From DAIDKA01 sp963726995 (lineage in GTDB: Bacteria; Pseudomonadota; Gammaproteobacteria; Steroidobacterales; Steroidobacteraceae), in the NCBI GenBank assembly GCA_963726995.1, contig CAVSEP010000006.1:186001-250000 (forward strand): DNA of 64,000 nucleotides, in the 5' to 3' direction. The first letter of the stretch is position 1, and each line of letters opens with the position of its first letter. Under the pieces are notes generated by a model. It worked only from the letters and a program-made list of their open reading frames with translations. It was not told the DNA's origin and did no database searches. This document shows, piece after piece, positions 1 through 8,042 of the stretch. Position numbers and translations under genes: made by a program.

Positions 1-123
1 CGCGACGGTGCGATAGCCCACGTCCGAAATCCGGGTCGCGGCATGCGGTCCCGGCGGCGACCCGTTGGCCACTGCCATGGCGAAAGCCAGCAACCCGAAG
101 CCCAAGGCAGGAAGTCTGCTCAT
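1..123 (-). CDS. Hypothetical secreted protein (3' part outside the window)
   Basis: Only the first 41 codons lie inside the window; the gene continues past the left edge. The ATG overlaps the stop of the upstream GFA-type gene by 4 nt (ATGA on the minus strand), which indicates translational coupling. The N-terminus has a short charged segment, then a hydrophobic stretch rich in L, A, F and M, then a small-residue region, as in a signal peptide. Too little sequence remains to assign a family. Confidence 0.55.
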   Translation of the reverse strand, partial: MSRLPALGFGLLAFAMAVANGSPPGPHAATRISDVGYRTVA

Positions 124-506
124 TGCCGATACTCCCCGCGACCCTGCGGATACTGCCTCTCCCACTCCCGTCCATTGAATTGCGTGACGGACAGGTCCTC
201 GATGGTTCCAGGATCGATGCAGCGTGCGTTCACGCTGTAGCCGTCCGGATGCGATCGCGGCACGTAGAATGATTTCACGCCGCAGATGGAGCAAAACAGG
301 TGCTTGGCGGTATGCGTATTGAATGAGTAGGTGGTCAGTACGTCATGGCCCGACAGCAGCTTGAATCTATCGGCCGGCACGATCAGGTGCCGGTAGCCGG
401 CCCTGCTGCAGATCGAGCAGTTGCATTCCGACACCTGAATCTTCGCCGGCGCCTGCACCTCGAATCGAACACCGCCGCAATGGCAGCCACCACGATGAGT
501 AATCAT
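120..506 (-). CDS. GFA/CENP-V family zinc-binding protein
   Basis: This 128-aa protein belongs to the glutathione-dependent formaldehyde-activating enzyme (GFA) fold, which binds zinc through several Cys motifs. Visible ligands are C8-x-C10 (CHCGG), C28-x-C30-x2-C33 and C72-x2-C75. The reading frame stays open for 31 more codons upstream, but the chosen ATG puts the conserved CHCGG motif at the usual distance from the N-terminus. Members of the family have varied or unknown substrates, so a role in formaldehyde detoxification should not be assumed. The downstream gene starts within its stop codon. Confidence 0.85.
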   Translation of the reverse strand: MITHRGGCHCGGVRFEVQAPAKIQVSECNCSICSRAGYRHLIVPADRFKLLSGHDVLTTYSFNTHTAKHLFCSICGVKSFYVPRSHPDGYSVNARCIDPGTIEDLSVTQFNGREWERQYPQGRGEYRQ

Positions 507-641
507 GCCTGCTCCGATCAACTGGCTGTGGAAATCCCATGCCGCATTGCGGCTCAAGATTGCATTGTATACGCAGCTCCTGTCCGATACATTCCCCACC
601 TTCGAGGTTCAATGATGCCGAACAGGCGCGGGTCAGGAATC

Positions 642-1439
642 ATGAATATCGACCGACGCGAACTACTGGCTGGACTTGGCGGGATGAGTGCGGTTGCGCT
701 GCTCAGCGATGAAGCCAAGGCGGATGCCCTCGAACACCACCTGATCGCGCAGACCAACGCCCACGCTCCTTTTCCCACGGCGGCCGAGGTCGCCCAGCAG
801 ATCGAGACGCAGCCGACCCGCAAGGGTGTCGGCAATCTGTTCGTTTCACGCCAGGGCAATGTCAGGCGCCTGGAGGCGCTGCCGGAGAAGCCCACGCTGC
901 AGGATTTCTTCCGCCTGCGCTTTACGGCCACGTCCAATCACTGCCTGCAGAGCGCCAATCACGCGATGAAGGCCGGCATGTCCGAGGAGGTCGTGCTCGC
1001 CTGTTTGCTTCACGATACGGTTCAGGAACTCATCAAGGTAGACCATGGCTGGTGGAGCGCGCAGATGTACCAGCCCTACGTCGCGGAAAAGGTCGCCTTC
1101 GCCATTCGCTACCATCAGGCGCTTCGATTCTACGAAGACAAGGAATACGGCTATACCTACCCGGACCTATACCGCCAGATCTTTGGTTCCGACTACAAGC
1201 CGGAGCCGTACATCGAGCAAACCTACCATTCGGTGCGTCGCCATAAGTGGTATGTGGATGCGCGCATGGTGACCGTGAATGACCTGTATGCCTTCGAGAA
1301 GGGAGTCAATCCAACCCTCGATCAATTCTCCGATATCATCGGACGCCACTTCCGGCAACCCAGCGAGGGACTGGGCTTCGACAACAGCCCCAGCGCGCAC
1401 ATGTGGCGATCCATGGCCACTCCGGATCACCCGTTGTAG
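642..1439 (+). CDS. Exported HD-domain-like protein with Tat-type leader
   Basis: The product is 265 aa. It starts at an ATG preceded by AGGA and carries a twin-arginine-like leader (DRRELLAG, residues 4-11) followed by a short hydrophobic segment. A helical region around residues 95-160 has H100, H107, the HD pair at 124-125 (LLHD), H135 and H158, a pattern like metal-binding HD-domain hydrolases. The substrate is unknown. The frame is open upstream to 345, but that stretch is antisense to the GFA gene. The next gene starts directly after the stop, so the two are probably cotranscribed. Confidence 0.65.
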   Translation: MNIDRRELLAGLGGMSAVALLSDEAKADALEHHLIAQTNAHAPFPTAAEVAQQIETQPTRKGVGNLFVSRQGNVRRLEALPEKPTLQDFFRLRFTATSNHCLQSANHAMKAGMSEEVVLACLLHDTVQELIKVDHGWWSAQMYQPYVAEKVAFAIRYHQALRFYEDKEYGYTYPDLYRQIFGSDYKPEPYIEQTYHSVRRHKWYVDARMVTVNDLYAFEKGVNPTLDQFSDIIGRHFRQPSEGLGFDNSPSAHMWRSMATPDHPL

Positions 1440-1988
1440 ATGCCCAAGGCACTTGCCCTCATGATTCGATTTCCCGCCACTCTCGCAGCTCGCTGGCGCG
1501 CCGCCCTCTTCGCGATTGCCCTGGGTACGGCAACGACGCTCAACGCGCAAGGCGGTGCGGATCCCCGTATCGGATCCTGGGATGAACTGCAGACTTCGAG
1601 CCACTACGACTCGTTGCGTCGCGTCTTGAGCAATCTGGACAATGGAATGATCCGCTTGGTCGTGAACGACAAGTTGCTGGAAGTGAACCGCTGGCATGTC
1701 GATTTTCGTTGTGACGGCGCGCAGTACCGCATCCTGAACTATGGCGGCAAGTTCGTGGGCATCACCTATGCCTGCCGGCGTACCGGTGCGCGGACCTTCG
1801 AAACCTGGTTCACGTATGGGCCGGCGGATCCCGGGGTGGACCAGCGAGGGGTCGTGGCGGGCCGCAGCAGCGGAACCGGCACCGAGGAGGTTTCCGCCGA
1901 CGGCCGCAGATACCGGACGACCGGCGTCGCGCGACTCGCGAATGGAACGCTGGAGAAGGCCCACCGCGAATTTTCCCGGCGGAACTAG
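1440..1988 (+). CDS. Hypothetical secreted protein
   Basis: This 182-aa protein starts directly after the stop of the HD-like gene; a second possible ATG is at 1461. A hydrophobic segment (residues about 19-33) ends in a small-residue site near LNAQG, a typical signal peptidase I site. The mature part is polar with several Trp, Tyr and Phe and no motif I recognise. Adjacency suggests function together with the exported HD-like protein. Family unknown. Confidence 0.6.
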   Translation: MPKALALMIRFPATLAARWRAALFAIALGTATTLNAQGGADPRIGSWDELQTSSHYDSLRRVLSNLDNGMIRLVVNDKLLEVNRWHVDFRCDGAQYRILNYGGKFVGITYACRRTGARTFETWFTYGPADPGVDQRGVVAGRSSGTGTEEVSADGRRYRTTGVARLANGTLEKAHREFSRRN

Positions 1989-2030
1989 GCTGCGGCTGGG
2001 CGCACTCGTCTGCAATCCGCCACCATACTT

Positions 2031-3251
2031 ATGCCCAGCGGTTCCCTCCGGTCAAGGATTTGCGCCTATACGCTGCTGATCCTCGTCACCGGGGTCTTCC
2101 TGGTGCACACCGTGATACCGGCCGCAGGCAGACTGACGATCGGCTTCATGGCCTACTACGTCGCGGCGCAAACCATTCAGGAAGGTGAGCCCGGCACCCG
2201 CCTGTACGACGACCAGTGGTTCGCCGCGAATGTGGTGAGGGAAAGCCGCGGCAAGGTCACCGATATCTACCTGGCGAATCCACCGGTGTTGGCGGTGTCC
2301 TGGCTACCGTTTGCCTACCTGAAGGTCGATGCGGCCCGCCGGGTCTGGATGGCTTTTTCGGTCGCTTGCCTGGCACTGTCCGTGTGGCTGGTGTTGCTCG
2401 AGCTCGGGTGGTCGCGACAGCCCTGGGCCATTGCGGGAGTCGCCGCGCTCTTTACCCTTCCGGCGCCCACCCGCGAGCAATTCAGTTTCGGCCAGATGTA
2501 TGCCTGCATCCTGCTGCTGCACGTCATCGGCTGGCGCGCGTACCTCAAGCACAAGGATGCGCAAGCCGGCGTCGCGCTGGGTACGGCTATGATCCTGAAG
2601 ATCTCCGGCTGGCCCATCGGCCTGTTGATGCTCGCGCAGCGACGCTGGACCGCCGTTCGATTCAGCATCGCCACGGCCGTCGCTGCGGCGATTTTCAGCC
2701 TCGCGTGGGTCGGCTTGCCTAGTTGGCGAGTCTTTCTGCTCGAGGAGATCCCGGCTACCCTGCAGCGGGGAGCGGCAGCGCTGACCGCCTACCAGGACAC
2801 CGCCAGCTTCTGGCAGCACCTGTTCCGTTACGACGCGACGTACAATCCCGCGCCGGTCCTCGATGCACCCCTGCTGGCCACGGCACTGACCCTGCTGACG
2901 ATACTCCTGGCCTGCCTGGTGCTGATTTTCCGGATGCGTTCGATCTCGCTGCAATTCGTCGCCGCGGTGGCGCTTTCCGAATTGCTCAGCCCCGCGGCCG
3001 AACAGTATCACTACATCGTTCTGCTGTTGCCCCTGGCGGTCCTGTGGCATGCCGTCTACGAATCCCGTGACCGGGTCCTCGCGTTGTGCGCATTGGCGGC
3101 GACGCTGCTGATCGCCGTGCCGATCAACTACAAGGCTCCCCACCCGATGTGGTCCCTGCTGCACAATTATCCGCGGCTGATCGGGGGCTGGGTCGCGTTC
3201 GCCGCGTTGTATCGGGCGGATCGGTTTCTGCGCGATGCGGCCCGCCCATAG
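2031..3251 (+). CDS. Glycosyltransferase family 87 (DUF2029-type) membrane protein
   Basis: The 406-aa polytopic membrane protein has roughly nine to eleven hydrophobic segments and a large first periplasmic loop after the first helix. That loop holds a conserved-looking acidic/aromatic region (RLYDDQWF, then YLANPPVLAV). This is the layout of GT87/C-type glycosyltransferases, which use polyprenyl-phosphate sugars at the outer face of the membrane. The acceptor cannot be inferred. Its stop overlaps the beginning of the acyltransferase domain that follows, so the two may act on the same glycan or lipid. Confidence 0.8.
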   Translation: MPSGSLRSRICAYTLLILVTGVFLVHTVIPAAGRLTIGFMAYYVAAQTIQEGEPGTRLYDDQWFAANVVRESRGKVTDIYLANPPVLAVSWLPFAYLKVDAARRVWMAFSVACLALSVWLVLLELGWSRQPWAIAGVAALFTLPAPTREQFSFGQMYACILLLHVIGWRAYLKHKDAQAGVALGTAMILKISGWPIGLLMLAQRRWTAVRFSIATAVAAAIFSLAWVGLPSWRVFLLEEIPATLQRGAAALTAYQDTASFWQHLFRYDATYNPAPVLDAPLLATALTLLTILLACLVLIFRMRSISLQFVAAVALSELLSPAAEQYHYIVLLLPLAVLWHAVYESRDRVLALCALAATLLIAVPINYKAPHPMWSLLHNYPRLIGGWVAFAALYRADRFLRDAARP

Positions 3252-4333
3252 ACCGGACGTTCGACGGCCTGCGCGCGATCAGCGCGCTTGCGGTCGTCCT
3301 GTTCCACGCCCAGGTACCCGGGTTTAGCGGCGGATTCGTCGGTGTCGATGTCTTCTTCGTGATCTCCGGCTACCTCATCACGCAGGTTCTTCAGGAGTCA
3401 TCGGACCTGTCGGTGCGACACTGGCTGGCCGAGTTCTACCTGCGCCGCTGCCGGCGCGTGCTCCCGGCACTGCTGGCAATGCTGTTGCTGGTGACCCCGA
3501 TCGCCGCGCTGGTCCTGCTGCCGGCGGATCTGCGCAGCTACGGCAGATACCTCAGCTTCACGTCCGTCCTGCTCACCAACGTGGCGGCGTGGTCCGATCA
3601 CGCCGGCGGCCGGCCCGCCCTGATTCATCTGTGGACCATCGCGGTGGAGGAGCAGTTCTACCTGCTCTTTCCCCTGGTGCTGCTGGGCGCCTGGAAGACT
3701 CACGGCATTCGGCCGGCGCTGCTGATCGGCGCTATTGCAGCGGTTTCCTTCGCCCTGAGCGTCTGGGCATCGTATGCCAAACCCACCGCCAGCTTCTATC
3801 TGACGCCGCCGCGCGTGTGGGAACTGCTGTTGGGAGCGCTGCTCGCGCTGACTCGCTGGAGAATCCAAAGCCGCATGGCCCGGGAACTCGTTGCCGCGAC
3901 GAGTCTGCTGGTCATCGCCGTGACCGTGAATGTGTATTCATCCCGAACACCCTATGCGGGTCTGTATGCCCTGCCCGTGTGCCTCGCCGCCGCGGGCCTG
4001 CTTGCATCAGGGCGCGACCGGGGCACCAGGGTGGCGCGACTGCTGTCGATTCGCCCGCTGGTGTTCACGGGTTTGATCTCCTATTCGCTGTACCTCTGGC
4101 AGGCGCCGATACTGGCGCTGATCTGGACCCGCAATCGCGCCAACCCCGACACCGCCTGGCTGGTTTGCGCGCTGGCGGGGATTTGGGTGCTCGCGGCGGG
4201 CAGCTGGCGTTTCGTCGAACAGCCCATCCGCCGGGGCACCTGGCCTGGATCCAGCCGACGCTTTCTGATCGCCGCGGCAGCACTGAATCTCGCTCTGGGG
4301 ACGGTGGGCATTTTACTTTGGAAGGCGCTGTAG
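3248..4333 (+). CDS. Acyltransferase 3 family (OafA/YrhL-like) membrane acyltransferase
   Basis: About 360 aa. The family signature is clear: FDGLRAISALAVVLFHA near the N-terminus with the catalytic-type His, then GGFVGVDVFFVISGYLI, the RRCRRVLPA region and HLWTIAVEEQFYL, followed by multiple TM helices. Such enzymes O-acylate surface glycans or lipids. The start is unresolved. The domain begins right after an ATA at 3248 that forms an ATAG overlap with the previous stop, and no ATG, GTG or TTG lies at the domain edge. The nearest in-frame alternatives are GTG 3149 and ATG 3086, which would add 33-54 atypical residues. Confidence 0.85.
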   Translation: MDRTFDGLRAISALAVVLFHAQVPGFSGGFVGVDVFFVISGYLITQVLQESSDLSVRHWLAEFYLRRCRRVLPALLAMLLLVTPIAALVLLPADLRSYGRYLSFTSVLLTNVAAWSDHAGGRPALIHLWTIAVEEQFYLLFPLVLLGAWKTHGIRPALLIGAIAAVSFALSVWASYAKPTASFYLTPPRVWELLLGALLALTRWRIQSRMARELVAATSLLVIAVTVNVYSSRTPYAGLYALPVCLAAAGLLASGRDRGTRVARLLSIRPLVFTGLISYSLYLWQAPILALIWTRNRANPDTAWLVCALAGIWVLAAGSWRFVEQPIRRGTWPGSSRRFLIAAAALNLALGTVGILLWKAL

Positions 4334-4442
4334 GTCTCGCGAACGCCGCCAGGACCGGTATCCCGGTTAGCAGAACCATCCCGGCCACGGCGGGTACTCA
4401 CCTGATTGGACCGGCAGTGAATCGCCGCCTCAGGGAGACCCC

Positions 4443-5504
4443 ATGACCATTCTCGCGCCGCGGCCATTGCCGGATCGCACCGTGGCTGCCGCTCCCCTGC
4501 CCCGCGAGGATCCGCTGACCCGCTTGCCGCTGCTCATCCTCTATCCGCACAGCCGCTGCAACTGTCGCTGTGTCATGTGCGACATCTGGCGCAGCAGCTC
4601 CCGCGACGAAATCGCACCGGAGGCGGTGACGCGCTGGCTGGAAGAGTGGCGGGAATTGGGCGTTCAGCGCGTGGTATTGAGCGGCGGGGAGGCCTTGATG
4701 CACTCGCGCCTCTGGGAGCTGTGCGCGCCGCTGAAACAGGCCGGAATCGGTATCTCGATACTGAGCACGGGGCTGCTGCTGGAACGGCATGCGTGTGACA
4801 TCGTCGAATACTGCGATGACGTCGTGGTGAGTCTCGACGGCCCGCGCGAGATACACGACCGGATACGAAACGTTCCGCGCGCCTATGAGCGCCTGTCGCG
4901 CGGCGTCGGGGCGGTCCGCGCCGAGGCCGCCAGCCGCGGCCTGGCCGTGACGGTCTCGGGTCGCTGTACGGTTCAGAAGCAGAACTACCGGCATTTGTCG
5001 GACATCGTGCAGGCAGCCCATGATATCGGCCTGGCTCGCATCAGCTTTCTGGCGGCGGACGTGAGCACCGATGCCTTCAATCGTTCCGCCGGCTGGGACG
5101 AGGGCCATGTCGCGAGCGTCGCGCTGTCCGCCGAGGACCTGCCGCTGCTGCGGGCCGAGCTTGCGACGCTGGAGCGGGACCACGCCGCGGACTTTGCGAG
5201 TGGTTTCATCGCCGAGCCGCCCGTGAAGCTGCGCCGCCGGCTGTGCCAGTATTACGCCGCGCTGCTGGGCGAAGGTGATTTCCATCCCAATGCCTGCAAC
5301 GCGCCGTGGGTGTCCACCGTCATCGAAGCCGACGGCACCGTCCGGCCGTGTTTCTTTCAGCCTCCGCTCGGGAATCTGCGCCGCAGCGGCAACCTGCGCG
5401 AGATCCTCAACTCGCCGCAGTCACGGGCCTGGCGGCAGGGGCTTGATCCGCACCGCGACGCCGTCTGTCGCAAGTGTGTCTGCACCCTGGCCTTGCGCAC
5501 CTGA
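4443..5504 (+). CDS. Radical SAM/SPASM domain protein
   Basis: This is a 353-aa radical SAM enzyme. The CX3CX2C motif (C-NCR-C-VM-C, about residues 39-46) binds the [4Fe-4S] cluster that cleaves S-adenosylmethionine. It is followed by the SGGEAL glycine-rich motif and VVSLDGP. A C-terminal SPASM-type region has CNAPW, then EADGTVRPCFF, then a CRKCVC cluster. SPASM proteins often modify peptides or act as maturases, and some act on small molecules. No precursor peptide is evident next to it. The GT87 and acyltransferase genes upstream suggest a surface-glycan or lipid role, but that is weak inference. Confidence 0.85.
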   Translation: MTILAPRPLPDRTVAAAPLPREDPLTRLPLLILYPHSRCNCRCVMCDIWRSSSRDEIAPEAVTRWLEEWRELGVQRVVLSGGEALMHSRLWELCAPLKQAGIGISILSTGLLLERHACDIVEYCDDVVVSLDGPREIHDRIRNVPRAYERLSRGVGAVRAEAASRGLAVTVSGRCTVQKQNYRHLSDIVQAAHDIGLARISFLAADVSTDAFNRSAGWDEGHVASVALSAEDLPLLRAELATLERDHAADFASGFIAEPPVKLRRRLCQYYAALLGEGDFHPNACNAPWVSTVIEADGTVRPCFFQPPLGNLRRSGNLREILNSPQSRAWRQGLDPHRDAVCRKCVCTLALRT

Positions 5505-5547
5505 GGCGACCCGCCGGATCCTGCGCCGAGGGCCCTGCCCGGGTCCC

Positions 5548-5594
5548 TTGACAGCCGTTCCAACAAGGTAGACTGTATGCATACTATCATACAG
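5548..5594 (+). promoter_or_regulatory. Promoter and GntR-type operator for the gntR-slipin operon
   Basis: A consensus -35 TTGACA is at 5548-5553. A perfect 7-bp inverted repeat, CTGTATG (5573-5579) and CATACAG (5588-5594), is separated by 8 bp and ends 10 bp before the gntR start codon. A -10-like TAGACT (5569-5574) overlaps the left arm. The position fits autorepression by the GntR protein encoded immediately downstream. Confidence 0.65.
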
Positions 5595-5604
5595 TTCGAC
5601 CTCC

Positions 5605-5994
5605 ATGGTGCCCACCCTCCAGCTTCAGGATAACGGCGTACCGGTGTACGTCCAGATCCGCGACCAGATGCTCCAGGCGATCGGGGCCGGGGTGCTGTGC
5701 CCCGGGGAGCAGATGCCGACCATGCGGCAGGTCGCGGTCGCCCTGAAGGTCGATCTGAACACGGTCCGTCACGCCTATACCGACCTTGAGCAGACCGGCG
5801 CCATCGTGATTCTGCGGGCGCGCGGCACCTTCGTGGCCGAGCGTCCGCCGCCCGTGGCTGCGCAGCAGCAGGCAAAACGAATCGAGAGCATGGCCCAGCA
5901 GGCCATCGCCATGTCGAACACGGCCGGAGTCGATCCGACCGATGTCGCCCAACAGATCCTCAATATATTGAAGCGACAGAGGAGTAGTAAATGA
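5605..5994 (+). CDS. GntR family transcriptional regulator, YtrA subfamily
   Basis: The 129-aa protein has the GntR winged-helix at residues about 10-78 (VPVYVQIRDQM; GEQMPTMRQVAVAL; LNTVRHAYTDLEQTG; RGTFVAE). A short helical C-terminus replaces a large ligand-binding domain, which is the YtrA subfamily layout. YtrA-like regulators usually control a linked membrane or ABC operon. Here the stop overlaps the slipin start by 4 nt (ATGA), and an inverted repeat in the promoter is the likely operator. It probably controls its own operon; the signal is unknown. Confidence 0.9.
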   Translation: MVPTLQLQDNGVPVYVQIRDQMLQAIGAGVLCPGEQMPTMRQVAVALKVDLNTVRHAYTDLEQTGAIVILRARGTFVAERPPPVAAQQQAKRIESMAQQAIAMSNTAGVDPTDVAQQILNILKRQRSSK

Positions 5995-6878
5995 ACACCG
6001 TCGGCATCAACGCACCCGCGATCGTCATCGCGGGCCTGCTCGCCCTAGCAGCCTTGCTCATCGCTAGTGCCTTCCACGGCTCCGGGCTGTTTCTTGCCTA
6101 CATTTTCCCGGGTGCCGTGCTGCTGACTGCGGCGCTCACTCCCCTCTCGGTCATGATGGCCAAGCAGTGGGAGAAAGCCGTGGTGCTGCGATTCGGCAAG
6201 CTCCAGGGCATCCGCGGTCCCGGACTGTTCCTCATCATCCCGTTCGTCGACAATGTCACGGCCTGGATCGACCAGCGCATCCAGACCACCGAATTCAATG
6301 CCGAGCAGGCGCTGACCCGGGACACCGTTCCGGCCAACATCGACGCCATCCTGTTCTGGCAGGTCCACGACGCCGAGCGCGCCGCGCTGGAGATCACCGA
6401 CTACCGCTCCGCAATCCTGCGGGTTGCCCAGACCTCCCTGCGCGAGATGATCGGCGCATCGCCCTTGAGCGCGCTGATGTCCGAACGCAAGCTCGCGGAT
6501 CAGCAGCTCAAGGAGGAGATCGGGCGCAAGACCGCAGATTGGGGCGTGGCGGCCATCTCCGTGGAGATTCGTGATGTCGCCATCCCTGCCGCCCTGCAGG
6601 ATGCGATGAGCCGCCAGGCCCAGGCCGAACGGGAGAAGCAGGCGCGGGTCATCCTGGCATCGGCAGAGCAGGAGGTCGCGATGAAGTTCCTGGAGGCGGC
6701 CAACATCTATGGACAGAATCCCGCCGCCCTGCAGCTGCGGGCCATGAACATCATCTATGAAACGACCAAGGAACGCGGCGCCACCATCCTGATGCCCTCC
6801 GCGATGGTGGATTGCATGAACCCGGGCGGCGTCATGGGCCTCGCGTCCGTGGCCCAGACGGCCGCCTCAGTCACCTGA
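5991..6878 (+). CDS. SPFH/slipin (stomatin-like) membrane protein
   Basis: The 295-aa protein has two N-terminal hydrophobic segments (about residues 9-28 and 32-52). A stomatin-type SPFH domain follows (EKAVVLRFGKLQGIRGPGLF; IDQRIQTTEF; TRDTVPANIDAILFWQV), then a charged helical region (QAQAEREKQARVILASAEQE) typical of slipin oligomerisation. Slipins form membrane scaffolds linked to membrane-stress responses. No NfeD-type partner, common for bacterial slipins, lies next to it. The gene is coupled to the upstream GntR regulator, and its last 12 bp overlap the convergent gene 6867-7271. Confidence 0.9.
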   Translation: MNTVGINAPAIVIAGLLALAALLIASAFHGSGLFLAYIFPGAVLLTAALTPLSVMMAKQWEKAVVLRFGKLQGIRGPGLFLIIPFVDNVTAWIDQRIQTTEFNAEQALTRDTVPANIDAILFWQVHDAERAALEITDYRSAILRVAQTSLREMIGASPLSALMSERKLADQQLKEEIGRKTADWGVAAISVEIRDVAIPAALQDAMSRQAQAEREKQARVILASAEQEVAMKFLEAANIYGQNPAALQLRAMNIIYETTKERGATILMPSAMVDCMNPGGVMGLASVAQTAASVT

Positions 6879-7271
6879 GGGGTGCGCTTGCCGCAGTGCC
6901 TGGTCGGCCAGAAACAGGTCGGTCAGCAGCGCCCGCACGTGGATGGAGGCATTGAGATTGTCGATGAGCTGCGAGCCGATGGTCGCGCAGTTGAGCGTGA
7001 AGGCGATGGCGCCTTTGGCCTTGCCGGCATCGTCGCGGACCGCGGCAATGAAGGCGCCGGCATCATACGGCTGGGTCGGCGCATCGGCCCCGCGGCTTGC
7101 GATGAGCAGCTGATCCAATCCTTCCAGCGCATCGTGCATGCCCAGCAGGGTACTGCGCACCTCGCTGCCCTCCTCGCTCCTGCGGCCCTGGGCGGCGAAG
7201 GCCAGCAGGTATTCGTAGCCGCGCTCGATGATGTCGATGCGGCGGGCGAGCGGCTCCTGCGATTGCGTCAC
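6867..7271 (-). CDS. Hypothetical helical protein, last gene of the molybdenum hydroxylase operon
   Basis: This 134-aa protein starts with GTG, whose GTGA overlaps the stop of the cytochrome b gene. It is predicted mostly alpha-helical, with heptad-like leucines, and has no signal peptide or recognised motif. Translational coupling indicates a role with the cytochrome b and the molybdenum hydroxylase, possibly as an assembly factor. It overlaps the slipin gene tail-to-tail by 12 bp. Confidence 0.6.
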   Translation of the reverse strand: MTQSQEPLARRIDIIERGYEYLLAFAAQGRRSEEGSEVRSTLLGMHDALEGLDQLLIASRGADAPTQPYDAGAFIAAVRDDAGKAKGAIAFTLNCATIGSQLIDNLNASIHVRALLTDLFLADQALRQAHPSGD

Positions 7272-7864
7272 GTCAGGTGCTTCTCGCCGGAGCGGATGCC
7301 GGCCACGCGGGCGCGCTGGTCGCCGCGCGACATCCAGCCGGTGACCATCGCGCGCAGGTACATGCGGTTCTCCGGGATGATTCCGAAGTAGACATGCACG
7401 ATCACCAGGGTCACGGCGCTCATGGCCGCGAGTCCGTGCACGACGTAGATGACGCCCCAGGTGGCGGCGCTGAACAGGTAGGGGTCGCGCACCAGCAGCG
7501 GCGTGCTGATCTTCTTCAGCATCAGCACGCCGGTGACGACCGCGCACAGCACCATCACGGTCATGGCGTGATGCATCAGCTTCTGGGCGACCGAGTACTT
7601 GCCGACCTGATGCGCGCGCAATTCCGCAATGCTGAACCACATGGCGCGCAATCGCCTCCAGATCAATGAGCGCAGCATATGGAAGACGACCAGCGCCACG
7701 AGCGTGAGGCCTGCGATCCAGTGGATGCCGACCCAGTCAAACTGCACGCCCACGTGCGGCAGCAGGCCCGTGGCCATCAGCGTCAGGACGCTCGCTGCCG
7801 TAAGCCAATGGAACAGCCGGTCCACGCCGGCGTGCCGCAATACCCGCTCTTCCGAGACAGCCAT
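7268..7864 (-). CDS. Cytochrome b (formate dehydrogenase gamma/cytochrome b561-like) membrane subunit
   Basis: The 198-aa protein has about four TM helices with paired His residues in them (H11 and H19; HWIAG and VFHMLRS; KLMHHAMTV; VVHGLAA and VIVHVYFG). This matches the di-heme cytochrome b subunits that pass electrons from periplasmic dehydrogenases to quinone. It lies in one operon with the Tat-leader molybdenum hydroxylase, so it is the likely electron outlet of that enzyme. It starts 3 bp after a small frameshifted membrane-protein gene, and its stop overlaps the next gene by 4 nt. Confidence 0.85.
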   Translation of the reverse strand: MAVSEERVLRHAGVDRLFHWLTAASVLTLMATGLLPHVGVQFDWVGIHWIAGLTLVALVVFHMLRSLIWRRLRAMWFSIAELRAHQVGKYSVAQKLMHHAMTVMVLCAVVTGVLMLKKISTPLLVRDPYLFSAATWGVIYVVHGLAAMSAVTLVIVHVYFGIIPENRMYLRAMVTGWMSRGDQRARVAGIRSGEKHLT

Positions 7865-7867
7865 GGC

Positions 7868-8018
7868 TCAGGAACTCCGCGGGCGGATGGCGCGGTAGAC
7901 CGCGTGCCCGAGGATCACCAGGGCGCCGAGGCGCGACGGCGACCCAGAGCAGGTGCCATGAGACGCCCTCCAATACGGGGCGGCCCCAGACATCACGGCC
8001 CATGCGGAATATATCCAT
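7868..8018 (-). pseudogene. Small single-pass membrane protein gene with a 1-nt frame break
   Basis: From the ATG at 8018 the frame reads MDIFRMGRDVWGRPVLEG and then a hydrophobic SWHLLWVAV. The same frame then turns into Arg/Pro-rich noise. One frame over, it continues as LGALVILGHAVYRAIRPRSS and stops at 7868, 3 bp before the cytochrome b ATG. The span is 151 nt, one base more than 50 codons. The two halves together make one TM protein of about 49 aa. It is either a single-base insertion or a sequence error near 7930-7945. Its place between the FAD subunit and cytochrome b suggests a complex or assembly subunit. Confidence 0.55.
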
Positions 8019-8042
8019 TGTATTCGCCCCCGGGATTCGTGC

